DNA of 64,000 bases from Lepus europaeus (taxonomy: Eukaryota; Chordata; Mammalia; Lagomorpha; Leporidae), in NCBI RefSeq assembly GCF_033115175.1, contig NC_084833.1, positions 51,794,716 through 51,858,715 on the forward strand, in the 5' to 3' direction. This document shows, piece by piece, positions 51,493 through 61,323 of the stretch. Position numbers and translations under genes: made by a program. The number at the start of each line of letters is the position of its first letter. The first letter of the stretch is position 1. Below the pieces are notes generated by a model. The model was not told the DNA's origin. It worked only from the letters and a program-made list of their open reading frames with translations, and did no database searches.

Positions 51493-51610
51493 CTTCTCCG
51501 GAGGGCAGCACGCTGTCCACGCTGTGCGGGGACGCCGTGAGCTGCGGGAAGGCTGGGTCCCCGCCTTCCAGGACGCTGGCTCTGTGAACATCGCATCGAT
51601 AAGCAAATGT
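51370..51610. other. Small CpG-dense patch over a BMAL1 exon
   Basis: By eye there are about 21 CpG dinucleotides in about 240 bases, far more than in the neighbouring introns. The patch covers the exon at 51493-51581 and both splice sites. It may be a small intragenic CpG island or simply a GC-enriched recombination spot. No transcription start evidence is visible. Confidence 0.55.
51493..51581 (-). CDS. BMAL1: BMAL1 coding exon after the PAC domain
   Basis: 89-base exon covering about residues 443-471: ASVLEGGDPAFPQLTASP, then HSVDSVLPSGE plus the first base of Gly472. It is a linker between the PAC motif and the MIAEEIMEIH helix. The - strand acceptor is TTCACAG and the donor is GAAG|gtaact. 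The first A completes Leu442 (TT|A). Compared with the human protein as I recall it, four residues differ (N to S, T to A, and M to V twice), unusually many for this gene. Each of the four can come from an A-to-G change. Confidence 0.96.
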
Positions 51611-52337
51611 GAGTCAGGCCTGCTCAGAGCCGCGCACCTGTCCCCTCAGCCTGGTGTCCTTGTCCACTGTGGACCTGGACAGGCCGGAAAATGAAGTGTC
51701 TGAGTGGCTGACAGGTCGCCCTGCTGTCTGATAACACAACGGACAGCACTGCAGCCGCTGGCCTCACTGCCTGCCTGGGGGACACAGTGTCGTGGAGGCG
51801 GTGGCTGTGCCGGCTGACTGCCACCACCGCTGTGGACCCCTCCGCACCTGCCAGCTGTGTGCAGCTCACCGGCCCCGCCCCCACCCCAGTTCGGCTCTCA
51901 GCACAGGTGGAGGTCGGGCACCGTGGGGACGAGGTATGAGGCGCAGGTGCCTTCCCGCCGCCACCTGCTCACCCGGCAGGCGGCAGGCTTTGAGGGAGGA
52001 TGGAGGCCCGGCTCAGCGCAGGCCTGTGGGAGCCTTTTGTGGGTTGTCAACCCCCTCCCTCCACAACAGCCCAGGAGGATGCACCGCCGCGGGGCCTGAT
52101 GAACCCCAAGGTTGATTGCTCTTTCTGGAAGGCTGTGTTGCTGCTTCCTGGAGCAGTTCCACCCAAGCCAGGGCCTGCAGGGGGTGAGCACCAAAGCTAG
52201 TCTGCTTCCAACAACCCCTCTGGAGGGGTCACAGGTATTAGCAAGGTGGCACGGATGGAGCTGATCCTGGCTGTTGCCTGGATGCCCCTTCTCAGCTAAG
52301 GAGCAGGAGACCCTGGGTCCGGGGGAAGACTACTTAC
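51582..52337 (-). other. BMAL1: BMAL1 intron between exons at 52338 and 51581
   Basis: 756 bases, GC-rich, with no repeat I can recognise. The - strand donor is TTTT|gtaagt and the acceptor is ttcacag. Open frames on both strands are composition effects. Confidence 0.88.
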
Positions 52338-52488
52338 AAAACAACCGTGTTGGTGGAGACAATGTATTCTACTTCCTTGGTCCAGGGGTTCATGAAACTG
52401 AACCATCGACTTCGTAGTGTGATGAAAGAACCATCTTTGATTTTAAATTTATAGCAGTTGGTTGTAATCTTTTCTCTTGTCTGTAAAA
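52338..52488 (-). CDS. BMAL1: BMAL1 coding exon: PAC motif
   Basis: 151-base exon covering about residues 393-441: LQTREKITTNCYKFKIKD, then GSFITLRSRWFSFMNPWT, then KEVEYIVSTNTVV. This is the PAC segment that completes the PAS-B fold used in the CLOCK dimer. The - strand acceptor is TTTTCAG at 52489-52495 and the donor is TTTT|gtaagt. An internal AG (TTTACAG) four codons in could look like an acceptor, but only the upstream one keeps the Val392 codon (G|TT) intact. Protein matches recalled human sequence throughout, as expected for a structural core. Confidence 0.98.
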
Positions 52489-53649
52489 CTGAAAAGACAG
52501 GAAGAAAACAAAAAACTCTCCATACCGTCTCCTTGGAAACAGTGGAGCGTTCACTAGGACACCCAGCCCCAGGCTCCGGCACCATCTCCCTGGTCAGCCA
52601 GGAGCTGGCACTCCAGGCTGCCCCGAGGGTCCAGCACGGAGTCTCACTTCATTCGTGAGTCTGGCACAGTTTCTGGGAACCTGTGAGAGGACGGCTCCAG
52701 GGAAGGAGCGCCTGCAGCCTACACACCTGACCGGGGTCTGCTCTCAGCTGAACGCCAGCGCGAGAAGCAGGAGCCACGGGGCCTGCAGGCAGCGCAGCAC
52801 CTGCCACAGCTATGGAGACCCGGGCTGGAGGGAGGCCACCCGCCTGCTTGAGCCCCAATCCCGCAGGCGGCAAACACCCATGAGTGCCCTGCAGGGGCCA
52901 AGCACGGGAGCCGCAGAAGGAGACAGGATGTGACTCCTGCCCTCGGGGAGTGAGCAGATATAGCAGGGCCTGGCGGGGCAGGGCCCCGGGGACTGGCAGC
53001 GTGGCTGCAGCAACGCCCCTGCAGGCATGGATGGGGGGAAACTGAGGCAGTGAGAGGGCCTGGATTCCAAAGCCTGTCAGAGGCAGCTGGGCTGCAGGGT
53101 TTTCAGCAGGGCTGAGACGTGCCCAGGACAAATGGGATCACTACAGAAGATGGAGCGGGGGTGAGCAGGAGCAGGAAGACCTGCTGGGAGTCTGTGTCGG
53201 GTCCCCAGGTAGGCGCCGGGCCTGAGCCCACATCCCAGCAGGTGTGTGATAGAAGGGGCCCCTGAGGCGAAGGCACTGGGTCTGGTAGAGATGCCGCCAA
53301 GGCAGGGGTTGACCCTGGCTTCTCCCTCAGGGCTGCAAACATGCCACACGCTAGTTAGAAAGACGGCGCAGGAGGCCAGGCCGGCTTCTTCGGAAAAGAC
53401 ACTCAGATGGGCCTGGGCCGTACGGAGCTTACAGGATCTGCACAAACACTCTGAACAAGATGCACCCTCACTGCCACGTGGTCAGGGGCGGGGCAGCCGC
53501 CAGGGGCTTGAGCAGTGCCTGGGCGTGGCCTGCCTCCCTCTCAGCCCTGCCTGCCTCCCACACCGGGGCAGGCTCCTGCCAGGTCACAGGGACCAGGCTG
53601 GAAGCAGGGGACGCCTCCCACTTCAGGCCTTCTCTCCCGCGCCGCTTAC
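52489..53649 (-). other. BMAL1: BMAL1 intron between exons at 53650 and 52488
   Basis: About 1.2 kb, GC-rich, no CSINE. I see nothing in it beyond composition-driven open frames. Confidence 0.88.
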
Positions 53650-53756
53650 CTTGCCGGTGACATTCGGCAAGATGCCCTATGTCATCTTGGTGAAAATATT
53701 CATAACATGACGTGCCTAGGAGTTCCTGCGGCAAATATGCCAAGATAGCCGTGGCC
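53650..53756 (-). CDS. BMAL1: BMAL1 coding exon: PAS-B domain
   Basis: 107-base exon covering about residues 357-391: [18 protein letters not shown], then [17 protein letters not shown]. This is the PAS-B core helix-strand region, with the FHQDDIGHL signature. The - strand acceptor is CTTTCAG at 53757-53763 and the donor is CAAG|gtaagc. It completes Arg356 from the upstream exon (AG|G) and begins Val392. The protein matches recalled human sequence, although synonymous positions are GC-shifted. Confidence 0.98.
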
Positions 53757-54056
53757 CTGAAAGGGAAGGGGGACACATTTAACGATGACAAAGCCACGTG
53801 GCCGAGTAGTCGCAGCTGAGTGAGCGACCCCACTGTAGCGGGTGAGCGCACGTCACAGTGGGAGAGGGCTTACTGTGCCGCTCTTTGGTTTCTGTTTTTT
53901 CCCCAGGTATCTGAATTTAACCAAGGCTATAAGAGAGGAAAACAAAAGCAAAGAAGCCTTTCAAAGGGACTGCTCTCACAAGAGATCAAGTTTAGCGGTT
54001 TGTAAAGGGGCAACCGTGTTAGTTAGATAGCATTCACCAGTTCACTGGCCTTTATC

Positions 54057-54067
<11 letters not shown>

Positions 54068-54088
<21 letters not shown>

Positions 54089-54397
54089 ACAGGCAGAGTG
54101 GACAGTGAGAGAGAGAGACAGAGAGAAAGGTCTTCCTTTTTGCCGTTGGTTCACCCTCCAATGGCCGCTGCGGCCGGCGCATCGTGCTGATCTGAAGCCA
54201 GGAGCTTCTCCTGGTATCCCATGCGGGTGCAGGGCCCAAGGACTTGGGCCATCCTCCACTGCCTTCCCGGGCCATAGCAGAGAGCTGGCCTGGAAGAGGG
54301 GCAACCGGGATAGAATCCGGTGCCCCAACCGGGACTAGAACCCAGTGTGCCGGCACTGCAAGGGGGAGGATTAGCCTGTTAAGCCACGGCGCTGGCC
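54068..54397 (-). repeat. CSINE, GC-rich head subfamily, in BMAL1 orientation
   Basis: T-run, GACAGGCAGAGTGGACAG, body, end GCCACGGCGCTGGCC. Flanked by TTTCTTTTCTTTTC on both sides (54057 and 54398 onward), consistent with a target duplication. Confidence 0.92.
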
Positions 54398-54529
54398 TTT
54401 CTTTTCTTTTCTGAATCAGGATAACCAAACCAGCTGGTGCCCCAGCAGCTGGGACCACAGAACGTTAAGAAGCGGCCTTTTCTAGCATTTCGTGGCTGTC
54501 TGGTAGCCAGAACGTTTTGTAGCCTCTGG

Positions 54530-54690
54530 CTATCTTTAAGGGAGGCAGCAGGGAGCAGGCATTTGGCACATCTGGGCTCCCGTCCCAGGTCTGCTGCCGA
54601 AGAGCTGTGAATCCTGCAGACGCCGGGTCCCCAGGCCAGGCCTCAGCTCCTCAACCGCTGAATGAGGCAGCTGGACTAGACCAGTGCGGC
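54530..54690 (+). repeat. MIR-like fragment
   Basis: CTCCCGTCCCAGGTCTGCTGC, AGAGCTGTGAATCC, CCTCAGCTCCTCAACC, TGAATGAGGCAGCTGG, a GC-shifted MIR in sense orientation. Confidence 0.5.
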
Positions 54691-55107
54691 CGTCAGAGCT
54701 GCGTGTGAAAAGTGGGACTGGTGAGCCTGAGGAACTGGATCTTTCATTCTAATTGATTCAACTGAAACTAACTGGCCACGTGAGGCTACCATGGCAATGA
54801 CTCCCGTGTTAGATAACTCAGGGGAAAATAACTGTTCCCAGGTCCTGCATGCCCCGATTCCAGTCACAGCGTGGGCCCATACAGACGGCGAGCGACCCTG
54901 CCGTTCCCCTTTTGGCCCCACGCGCCTGTCTCTAAACGCCGACGGCGATGCTGTCCTGGGCCTCATTTCCCAGCGGAGGCCCTCACCACGTCCCACCTGG
55001 TCTTTCTTCTTAGACAAGCTAACTGCGGACTCAGCCTCCCCTACTCCTCAGCTCTGGGCTGCAACCCCGCTGCCACCCTGGCCTCGAGGGAACAAGGCGA
55101 CTCTTAC

Positions 55108-55351
55108 CTCTGGTCTACGAAAACAAACTTCCCGTCTATGGCGTGCCGAGAAACGTATTCCATGGACTTCACTCGGATTTCCCCGTTCACCGGCTGTGGA
55201 ACCACGTGAGAGTGCAGCCGTCCGATGGCCACGAGGCAGCTGAGGTTACACCCCTCGTTGTCTGGCTCGTTGTCTTCATCCAGCCCCATCTTGGTGGGTG
55301 GCCAGCTTTTCAAATACCCTGTGCTGTGGATTGTGCAGAAGCTTTTTCGAT
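55108..55351 (-). CDS. BMAL1: BMAL1 coding exon: inter-PAS region and start of PAS-B
   Basis: 244-base exon covering about residues 276-355. It begins RKSFCTIHSTGYLKSWPP, continues TKMGLDEDNEPDNEGCNL and SCLVAIGRLHSHVVPQPV, and ends NGEIRVKSMEYVSRHAIDG then KFVFVDQ. It includes the acidic loop (DEDNEPDNEG) and the opening strands of PAS-B. The donor is CAGAG|gtaaga. The acceptor is a tandem TAGCAG. Use of the first AG adds one codon (Ala) after the Lys-Lys-Lys of the upstream exon, giving a start at 55354. The coordinates given use the second AG. Confidence 0.97.
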
Positions 55352-55357
55352 CTGCTA
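55352..55357 (-). promoter_or_regulatory. BMAL1: NAGNAG tandem splice acceptor (TAGCAG)
   Basis: On the - strand the intron ends TTTTCTAGCAG before ATCGAAAA. Splicing after TAG gives KKK-A-D-RKS and splicing after CAG gives KKK-D-RKS, a one-alanine difference. Both forms are known among mammalian BMAL1 isoforms as I recall them. Confidence 0.85.
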
Positions 55358-55429
55358 GAAAATAAAGTCCACGGTTAGTGTCAGTGCTGGCTTTGGGTCA
55401 GGGAGGCCTAGCCAGCTGATGGCGGGGTG

Positions 55430-55728
55430 GGATGTAGGTAGGGAGTTAATCCCTCGCCTGTGCTGCCGACATTCCACCTGGGCACCAGTTCAAGGTCTGG
55501 CACTCCATCTCTGATCCAGCTCCTTGCTAATGCACCCGGGAAGGCAGCAGGGGCCCCTGAACCCATGTGGGAGACCCAGGAGAGGCTCTGGGCCCCTGGC
55601 TTCAGCATGGCCCAGCCCTGGCCATTTGCAGCCATTTGGGGAGTGAACCAGCTGATAGAAAAATCTGTCTCTTTCCCTCTCTGGGTCACTCTTTCTTTCA
55701 AATAAATAAAAAATAAATCTTAAAAAAG
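55430..55728 (+). repeat. CSINE, antisense to BMAL1
   Basis: Degraded head, CCGACATTCCACCTGGG, GCCATTTGGGGAGTGAAC, tail TTTCAAATAAATAAAAAATA. Confidence 0.88.
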
Positions 55729-55883
55729 AGAGGCAGAAAGAAAAATAAGACAAGCATCATCCATCGCCATACACTTGGTAGAGCCAGTTATACCAAAGGC
55801 ATTATATATGCCAAGGAAGGAATACCGAAGTCTACCCGGGAATAGGAAGGCACTCCAGAAAAGCCAGACAATCAAGAAAGATG

Positions 55884-56163
55884 AGCAGGGAGCAGGCATT
55901 CGGCCTGGCAGCTAAGACACCTGTATCCCACAGTGGAGCCCCTGGGTCCGGTTCCCAGCTCCTGACTCCAGCTTCTTGCTGAGGCAGACCACAGAGGGCA
56001 GCAGTGTGGGACCCTGCCACCCATGTGGGAGATTTGGACGAGTTCCTGGCTTCAGGTTCAGCTCCAGCCTGGCCCCAACCATTGTGGGCATTTGAGGAGT
56101 GAGCCAGTGAATGCGAGTGCACTCTCTCTCTCCTTCTCTGCCTCTCAAATAAATAAATAAGGG
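55884..56163 (+). repeat. CSINE, older copy, antisense to BMAL1
   Basis: GGAGCAGGCATTCGGCCTGG head, CCTGTATCCCACAGTGG, GGGCATTTGAGGAGTGAGC, (CT)n, tail CTCAAATAAATAAATAAG. Confidence 0.85.
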
Positions 56164-56474
56164 TGGGCAGTGGCTAAGGTACCAGAACATGTCAAGGCAG
56201 AGACTGTCCAGAGACACGGAGGCACATCCTACACAAGGAACAGCAGGGCACTGTGTGTGGCTGAGGCGAAGTGGGGGAAGCTCCTGGGGAGAAGAGGCGG
56301 GAAGGCAGGTTGGGGCAGATTGTAAGGACGCTGGGCTAACAAGTGAGTTGATCTTTTTTCTAATAGGAAAGGAGAACTTCCAAAGGTATTTAAGTGGAGA
56401 TACAGAAAAATCAAATCATGGCTCAGATGTTTCAGAAGCAGGGTGATGGGCGAGCAGGAAGAAATCAGAAGTAG

Positions 56475-56800
56475 AGGGGCTGGCGCTGTGGTATAGCAGG
56501 TAAAGCCGCTGCCTGCAGTGCCGGCATCCAATATGGGAGCTGGTTCGAGTCCTGTCTGTTCCACTTCCAATCCAGCTCTCTGCTGTGGCCTGAGAAAGCA
56601 GTGGAAGACAGCCCAAGTCCTTGGGTCCCTGCACCAGCATGGGAGACCAGGAAGAAGCTCCTGGCTCCTGGCTTCAGATCAGCACAGCTGTGGCCATTGC
56701 AGCCAATTGGGGAATGAACCAGTGGATGGAAGACCTCTCTTTGCCTCTTCTTCTCTCTGTGTGTAACTGACTTTCAAATAATTAAATAAATCTTAAAAAA
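56475..56800 (+). repeat. CSINE, full length, antisense to BMAL1, 15-base target duplication
   Basis: GGGGCTGGCGCTGTGGTATAG to CAAATAATTAAATAAATC plus A-run. AGAAATCAGAAGTAG at 56460-56474 recurs at 56801-56815. Confidence 0.95.
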
Positions 56801-57119
56801 AGAAATCAGAAGTAGGAATGCTAGTTCAGAATCCAGTGGCGACAATGCAGCAAGAGATGATGAGGACTGAACTATGGCAATGAGGAGAAGGCGGGGAAGG
56901 AAGCAAGAGAAATTTTCGATGTAGAACGGCTGGAATTTGGCAGGATTACTAGGCAGCAGGAAAAGCAAGAAAATGACTCCAGTCTTTCTGGGTCTGGTGG
57001 TTACCAATGTCACTCACTGGCTAGGGAAAGACCAATACATACTAGATAGAAGGGAAGGCAGACTTGAAGTTAGGACACAGTAGGTGTGGAACACCTGTAG
57101 GCTTCAACAACAAAGCGAT

Positions 57120-57450
57120 CACAGAGTGTTTGCCCTTTGCCAAGTACAAGTCTGCATTGGAATACGGTGGGAAGCAAATCAAGACATGCCCTTGTGGCGT
57201 TTACAGCCTAGTGGCAAGACTGACCTGAAACAAATAACCACACAAGAAACTAACAGCTCCAACATAAGCAGGTACCAGGGAGAAAACCTGCAGGGGGCTG
57301 CAGGGAGCCAGGAGGCATCCTGGGAGGGAACAGGCCGACCTAGGTGGGGAAGGGCAAGAGACTCCAATCAGAGGTGACAGCACGTCCAGGGGCCTTGCCC
57401 ACAAAGGGGCTTCAGCTATCAAGAGAAGTCAGCATGGCTCAGATGTACTG
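57120..57450 (+). repeat. L2-like LINE fragment
   Basis: GCATTGGAATACGGTGGG, CCCTTGTGGCGTTTACAGCC, TAGTGGCAAGACTGACC, AACAAATAACCACACAAG, a phrase order recalled from L2 3' regions. Low certainty on the family. Confidence 0.5.
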
Positions 57451-57566
57451 AGTGGTGGGGACAGGGGTTGCATTCTGAACTTTTCTTCAAGAGAAAAGGA
57501 AAATATTGAAGAGTTTTAAGCGAGTGACTGAGGAAAGAGATTTGCTTTTTAAAAGACCATTCAGAG

Positions 57567-57812
57567 GGCAGGTGTTAGGGTGCAGCAGGTAGAGCCGCCA
57601 CTTGGAACAGTCACACCGCATACTGGGCTCCTGCCTCCACTTCTGATCCAGCTTCCTGCCGATGCAAACTCAGAGAGGTGGCAGGTGACAGTTCAAGTGC
57701 TTGGGTTCCTGCCACCCATGTGGGGACACTGGGGATTTGGGGAGTGAACCAGCAGATGGAAGATGGAGCTCTTTCCTCTCTCTCCCCACTCCCTTTCAAA
57801 TAAATAAACATA
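57567..57812 (+). repeat. CSINE, shortened, antisense to BMAL1
   Basis: GGGCAGGTGTTAGGGTGCAGC head, GGGGAGTGAACCAGCAGATGG, CTCTCTCCCC, tail TTTCAAATAAATAAAC. Part of the body is deleted. Confidence 0.85.
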
Positions 57813-58706
57813 AAAGACTCTGGCTGCTATGTGGATGGTGGGAAGCATGCAGAGCCTGTATCGCCAGAGCTGGGTAGGAGCAGAGGGTGGTCTGGACGTG
57901 AGCGATGGTGTGAGCATGGAGGTGGATAAACAGTGCAGCTGGCTTCTGCAGGAGGGTGTCACTGTGGCAGGCCGGGCAGCTGAAGGAGGTGAGGGAAGGG
58001 TCTCTCCCAGACTTCTGGCACGAGAGGCGATGCCACTCACACGGAAGGGGAGGCTCAGCGGCCCCTTCGGCATGCACGCATCGTGTTTGGGATGCCCTTG
58101 GGATACCCAAGCAGGTAGATGTACTAAGCAGTAACTGATGAACCTGGCGTTCAAAAGAGAAGCTGGGACTGGAAACACTGTCACTGGCAGGTCAATGGCA
58201 CTAGAAGCTGAGGGAGTGGTGACACTGCCTGCGGATCTGCAGGGATGGAGGAAGGAAGCTGCCCCAGCACAGAGAGGAGCTGGCACAAGGAACCAGCAAG
58301 AGCGCCCGGAGCAGCGGGACGGGGGACGAGAAAGGCACCCTTTCAGGGACTCCTGGGGAGAACACTTCCAGAAGGGAGAACAGGCACGTGACCACTGCAG
58401 TTAGCAACATAAGGGGAGCAAGAGTGACCCAGAGGGCTGGCGGGCACTCGGGGGCAGTGAGGAGCCACTCAGAGGACGCGTGCCCAGCCACACCAGCACA
58501 GACGGGGAAGGCACAAAGCCTCCCCACAAATCCCTGTCCTCCTGACCACACAGCAGGGCTGCCCGGCCCCCTCCCCTGCCCCAGCCGCCCTCAGTGCGGG
58601 GCGGGGGCCAGCAGGGCCCTGGGTGCAGCCCTGCGGCTCTGGTGGGGAGCGCCCCTGCAGAAAGCAAGCCTCACCTGTCCGGGACTGTGAAGTGTGAGGT
58701 GGTTAC

Positions 58707-58856
58707 CTTTTTTCTTTGAGCAGGTCGAGGGGAAGTCCTTGTCTTCCACCTTTACGGAAGGCCTGTTACACTTCATCCTACAGAAGAAAGAACGCCGTGC
58801 TCCAGAACATAATCGGGATGGCCCAGGGGTTATATCTGTCTTAACTGGAAGTCCAG
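58707..58856 (-). CDS. BMAL1: BMAL1 coding exon: region after PAS-A with the sumoylation motif
   Basis: 150-base exon covering about residues 226-274: [18 protein letters not shown], then [20 protein letters not shown], then [11 protein letters not shown]. The VKVED motif holds the lysine reported as sumoylated (K259 in published numbering). [11 protein letters not shown] is a core PAS-A/inter-PAS strand. The - strand acceptor is TTTGCAG at 58857-58863 and the donor is AAAG|gtaacc. An internal CTGTAG before ATGAAG looks like a splice acceptor, but the frame runs straight through it (TGT AGG ATG), so it is coding. Confidence 0.97.
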
Positions 58857-59379
58857 CTGCAAATCAACACACAAAACGTGATAAACTGAGCGCAGTGTCG
58901 TCCGTCAGGAGGGGCGGTGCGACCTTGAGCCGAGCCTTTCCTTAACGCCTCAATGTCTTATACGGAGCCTGAGAACACCATTGCTCCCCAGTACGGGCCT
59001 CAGAAGATGCACCACGCATAGATGCACTGCCAATCAGATCATGTATGAATGGACTAGGTGTTCTGGGGGGCGTGCAGAGAAATACAGCGTGGTATCCACA
59101 ACCAGGAGCTCCTGACTGAAATGGGGAACCGGAAGCGCACGGAGAAAAGATGGAGAACACACAGGGGGGTGTGTGATTGACGCCAATACATGGCAAGGGC
59201 AGCCTGTGCTTCCCAGAGGAGGAAGGAAGGTTGGCACTGGCGGGAAGGGCGAGACAGCGGGAAGCGTGTGGCTCCAAGTCCCCACCCTGGCCTGGGCCAG
59301 AATCCCCTGGGGGGTTATCCACATTCCTGAGCTCCACTTGGGATCCATGCTGATATAGCTGCTAAGCTGAGGGCAGTGC

Positions 59380-59640
59380 CTGAGCCCTTGACTGTGACTT
59401 ATCCGAACTGAGTCGCTTTAAAGGTGAAATGCACACAGGATTTCAAAGAGTTAGTACCAAAAAAAGTAATGCACTTACTAATTTTTTATAATTATGACAT
59501 GTTAAAGTAATATTTTAGATTTACTGGGCTAGAAAAAATGTATTATTCAAATCACTTTACATTTTTTTTTTTAAACTTTTTAAAAATGTGGCTGCCAGAA
59601 CAATGTGAAACTGCACATGTGGCTCATGTTTGAATTCCGC
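59380..59640 (+). repeat. Probable old hAT-type fragment
   Basis: TAAAGTAATATTTTAGATTTAC, TTTTTAAAAATGTGGCTGCC, CACATGTGGCTCATG resemble a common Charlie-type repeat. AT-rich island inside a GC-rich intron. Weak. Confidence 0.4.
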
Positions 59641-60529
59641 AGTAGTTTCTCAGCCTGGGCTGTTCCGGATCACCCTGACTAGCCTGCAGGTGGCGCACGA
59701 GTGCACTGGAGAGCTCCCCGGGATTCTGACACACAGGGGCTCCCTGCAGCACAAGGCTACTCCTCAGTGCCGGTGCCCGGCGCTACGATCACTTCTGGAG
59801 GGGAGTACTCCCTGACCACCTTCGGAGCAACCAGGCTGAAGTGGGGCTCTTCCTGTGTGTCCTCCCCACCAGTCTACCTCCCACACTGCCACTTCGGTGA
59901 GCACCCCCACAACACCCACCCAAGCCTGCCCCACCTGCGGCTCAGAGTCCTCTACTATCCCCAACGAGCAAAAGGTGTTCGTGGTCCAGCTCCCCAGAGC
60001 CAACACACGCATTCTACTGCAACAGCACCAAGAAGTCCACTCAGCTCAGCACCTCTGTGCCTGTCTACACGCCTCCTCTCCTCTCTTCCTACCCGGCAGA
60101 CCCATCCCAGTTCTCCTCTGGGTGAAGCCTGTGCCCACACCCGCACGAGGATGGCTCATCCTGCTCGCTCTGTCTGATCTATTTCTATGGCTGCACCTGC
60201 CACTGTGAAGGTGCTGTCTCCTCATCTCCCTGACCATAGGGTAAGAGCTCCGGGGCAAGGGCCAAACACCATTCATCTACTCCTCTCGAGGCCACTGGAA
60301 AGACGCCCAGGCCAGACCACAAAGGGCCACAGGCTCAGGGGCACGTTTTACTTCCAGGAGGCAGAGGGGCAAGAGCCCTCATGAAAAGGATGTGTACAAG
60401 GATGTGTTTTACACATGTGTTCCTCGGTGGTGGTTCCCTCGGGGACTCACGTGGAGAGCGTGGGAGCAGGCTGGGCCAAGGCGACACAGCTCTGTGCTGG
60501 GACCTGGCCCGAGTTCTTCATTTAGTGTA

Positions 60530-60670
60530 CCGGCATATTCAGTCCTCACAAGAACCCCACAAATAGGTGCCGCTCTGCAGCTGAGGAAACTGCGGCGTGG
60601 GGAGGCTAAGCAACTCGCTCAAGGTCACATGGCTCGTGGAGGGCGGAGCCAGGACGTGAGCCAGGCAATC
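60530..60670 (-). repeat. MIR SINE, antisense orientation
   Basis: TCCTCACAAGAACCCCAC, GCAGCTGAGGAAACTGCGG, AGCAACTCGCTCAAGGTCAC, GGAGCCAGGACGTGAGCC, the reversed MIR in order and GC-shifted. Confidence 0.8.
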
Positions 60671-61205
60671 TGCCTCCAGCGTCCACACTGGGCTACGGGA
60701 GGCACTCGGAGGGCAGGCAGCCACAGCCTCATCCAGGGAGTGCGTGAACAGTGGCCCCACTGCCGTAAGGAGGAAGCCAGGAGCTAATCTACTGAGCAAA
60801 CACTCTGGTCAAAGAAACACATTTATATCAGAAATATTCTTACTTTTATCTCCTGAGGCTACATGTGTGCCACGCAGGTAAATAGAGCTAATTTATTCAG
60901 GGAGAATGAATCAAAGCGGGGAGAGCCCTTGAATCCTCAGGCGCACACAAGTGGGAATTTCTAGAGTCTGAAAAAATTGACTGAAATCCAGGAAGGATCA
61001 AGTGAAAAGAGCTCTTCTTCCTCCCAAAACATTTGGACATTGAGGTTTGTTTTTTTTTTTTCTTCTCTACATAAATAAAACAAACCCAGAGGATGTAAAT
61101 GATTGCCCTCAGCCACTGATAGCAGCTGTAGGCAGAGGGGCTGAGGCCACACATCGCGTTCCCTGCGCTGGAAGGGCACTGCGGGGCGCCTTCTCCTCTA
61201 CTCAC

Positions 61206-61323
61206 TTTTCGCATCTATGAGTCGCTCCCGGGGCGCAGTGTCGGAGGAGGACAGCTGCTCTTTGACTTTGGCGATATCTTTAGGATGCAGGTAGTCAAAC
61301 AAACTCTGACCAATCAGATCGTT
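61206..61323 (-). CDS. BMAL1: BMAL1 coding exon: PAS-A domain, C-terminal part
   Basis: 118-base exon covering about residues 186-224: [18 protein letters not shown], then [18 protein letters not shown], then DAK plus the first base of Thr225. [12 protein letters not shown] is the standard PAS-A helix signature of the BMAL/ARNT family. The - strand acceptor is CCTCACAG and the donor is GAAAA|gtgagt. It starts on a codon boundary after YSQ of the next upstream exon. Confidence 0.98.

Larger units (their letters stand above)
53757..55107 (-). other. BMAL1: BMAL1 intron between exons at 55108 and 53756
   Basis: About 1.35 kb. It holds a CSINE in the gene's orientation (54068-54397) and a MIR-like block (about 54530-54690). 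The remainder is GC-rich unique sequence. Confidence 0.87.
55352..58706 (-). other. BMAL1: BMAL1 intron between exons at 58707 and 55351
   Basis: About 3.4 kb with four CSINEs, all on the + strand and therefore antisense to BMAL1 (55430-55728, 55884-56163, 56475-56800, 57567-57812). An L2-like stretch (about 57120-57450) shares the GCATTGGAATACGGTG...TTTACAGCCTAGTGG pattern typical of that old family. 57820-58700 is GC-rich with no recognised element. Confidence 0.86.
58857..61205 (-). other. BMAL1: BMAL1 intron between exons at 61206 and 58856
   Basis: About 2.35 kb with no CSINE. It holds an old hAT-like AT-rich patch (about 59380-59640) and a MIR-like block (60530-60670). Between 59640 and 60520 the + strand is C-rich and open in several frames, but nothing there resembles a known protein. 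Confidence 0.85.

Noticed and set aside
50000..51587. Several + strand open frames of 135-172 codons
   Set aside because: They overlap BMAL1 exons or introns on the opposite strand in GC-rich sequence where stops are rare. Composition is Pro/Arg/Ala/Ser biased with no domain pattern.
53077..53445. Minus-strand open frames in a BMAL1 intron
   Set aside because: In-frame read-through of GC-rich intron. They lack agreement with BMAL1 phase and have no recognisable motif.
58707..58777. Apparent separate short exon starting after CTGTAG
   Set aside because: The reading frame is continuous across this AG (TGT AGG ATG, Cys-Arg-Met) and matches BMAL1 without a break, so the exon extends to 58856.
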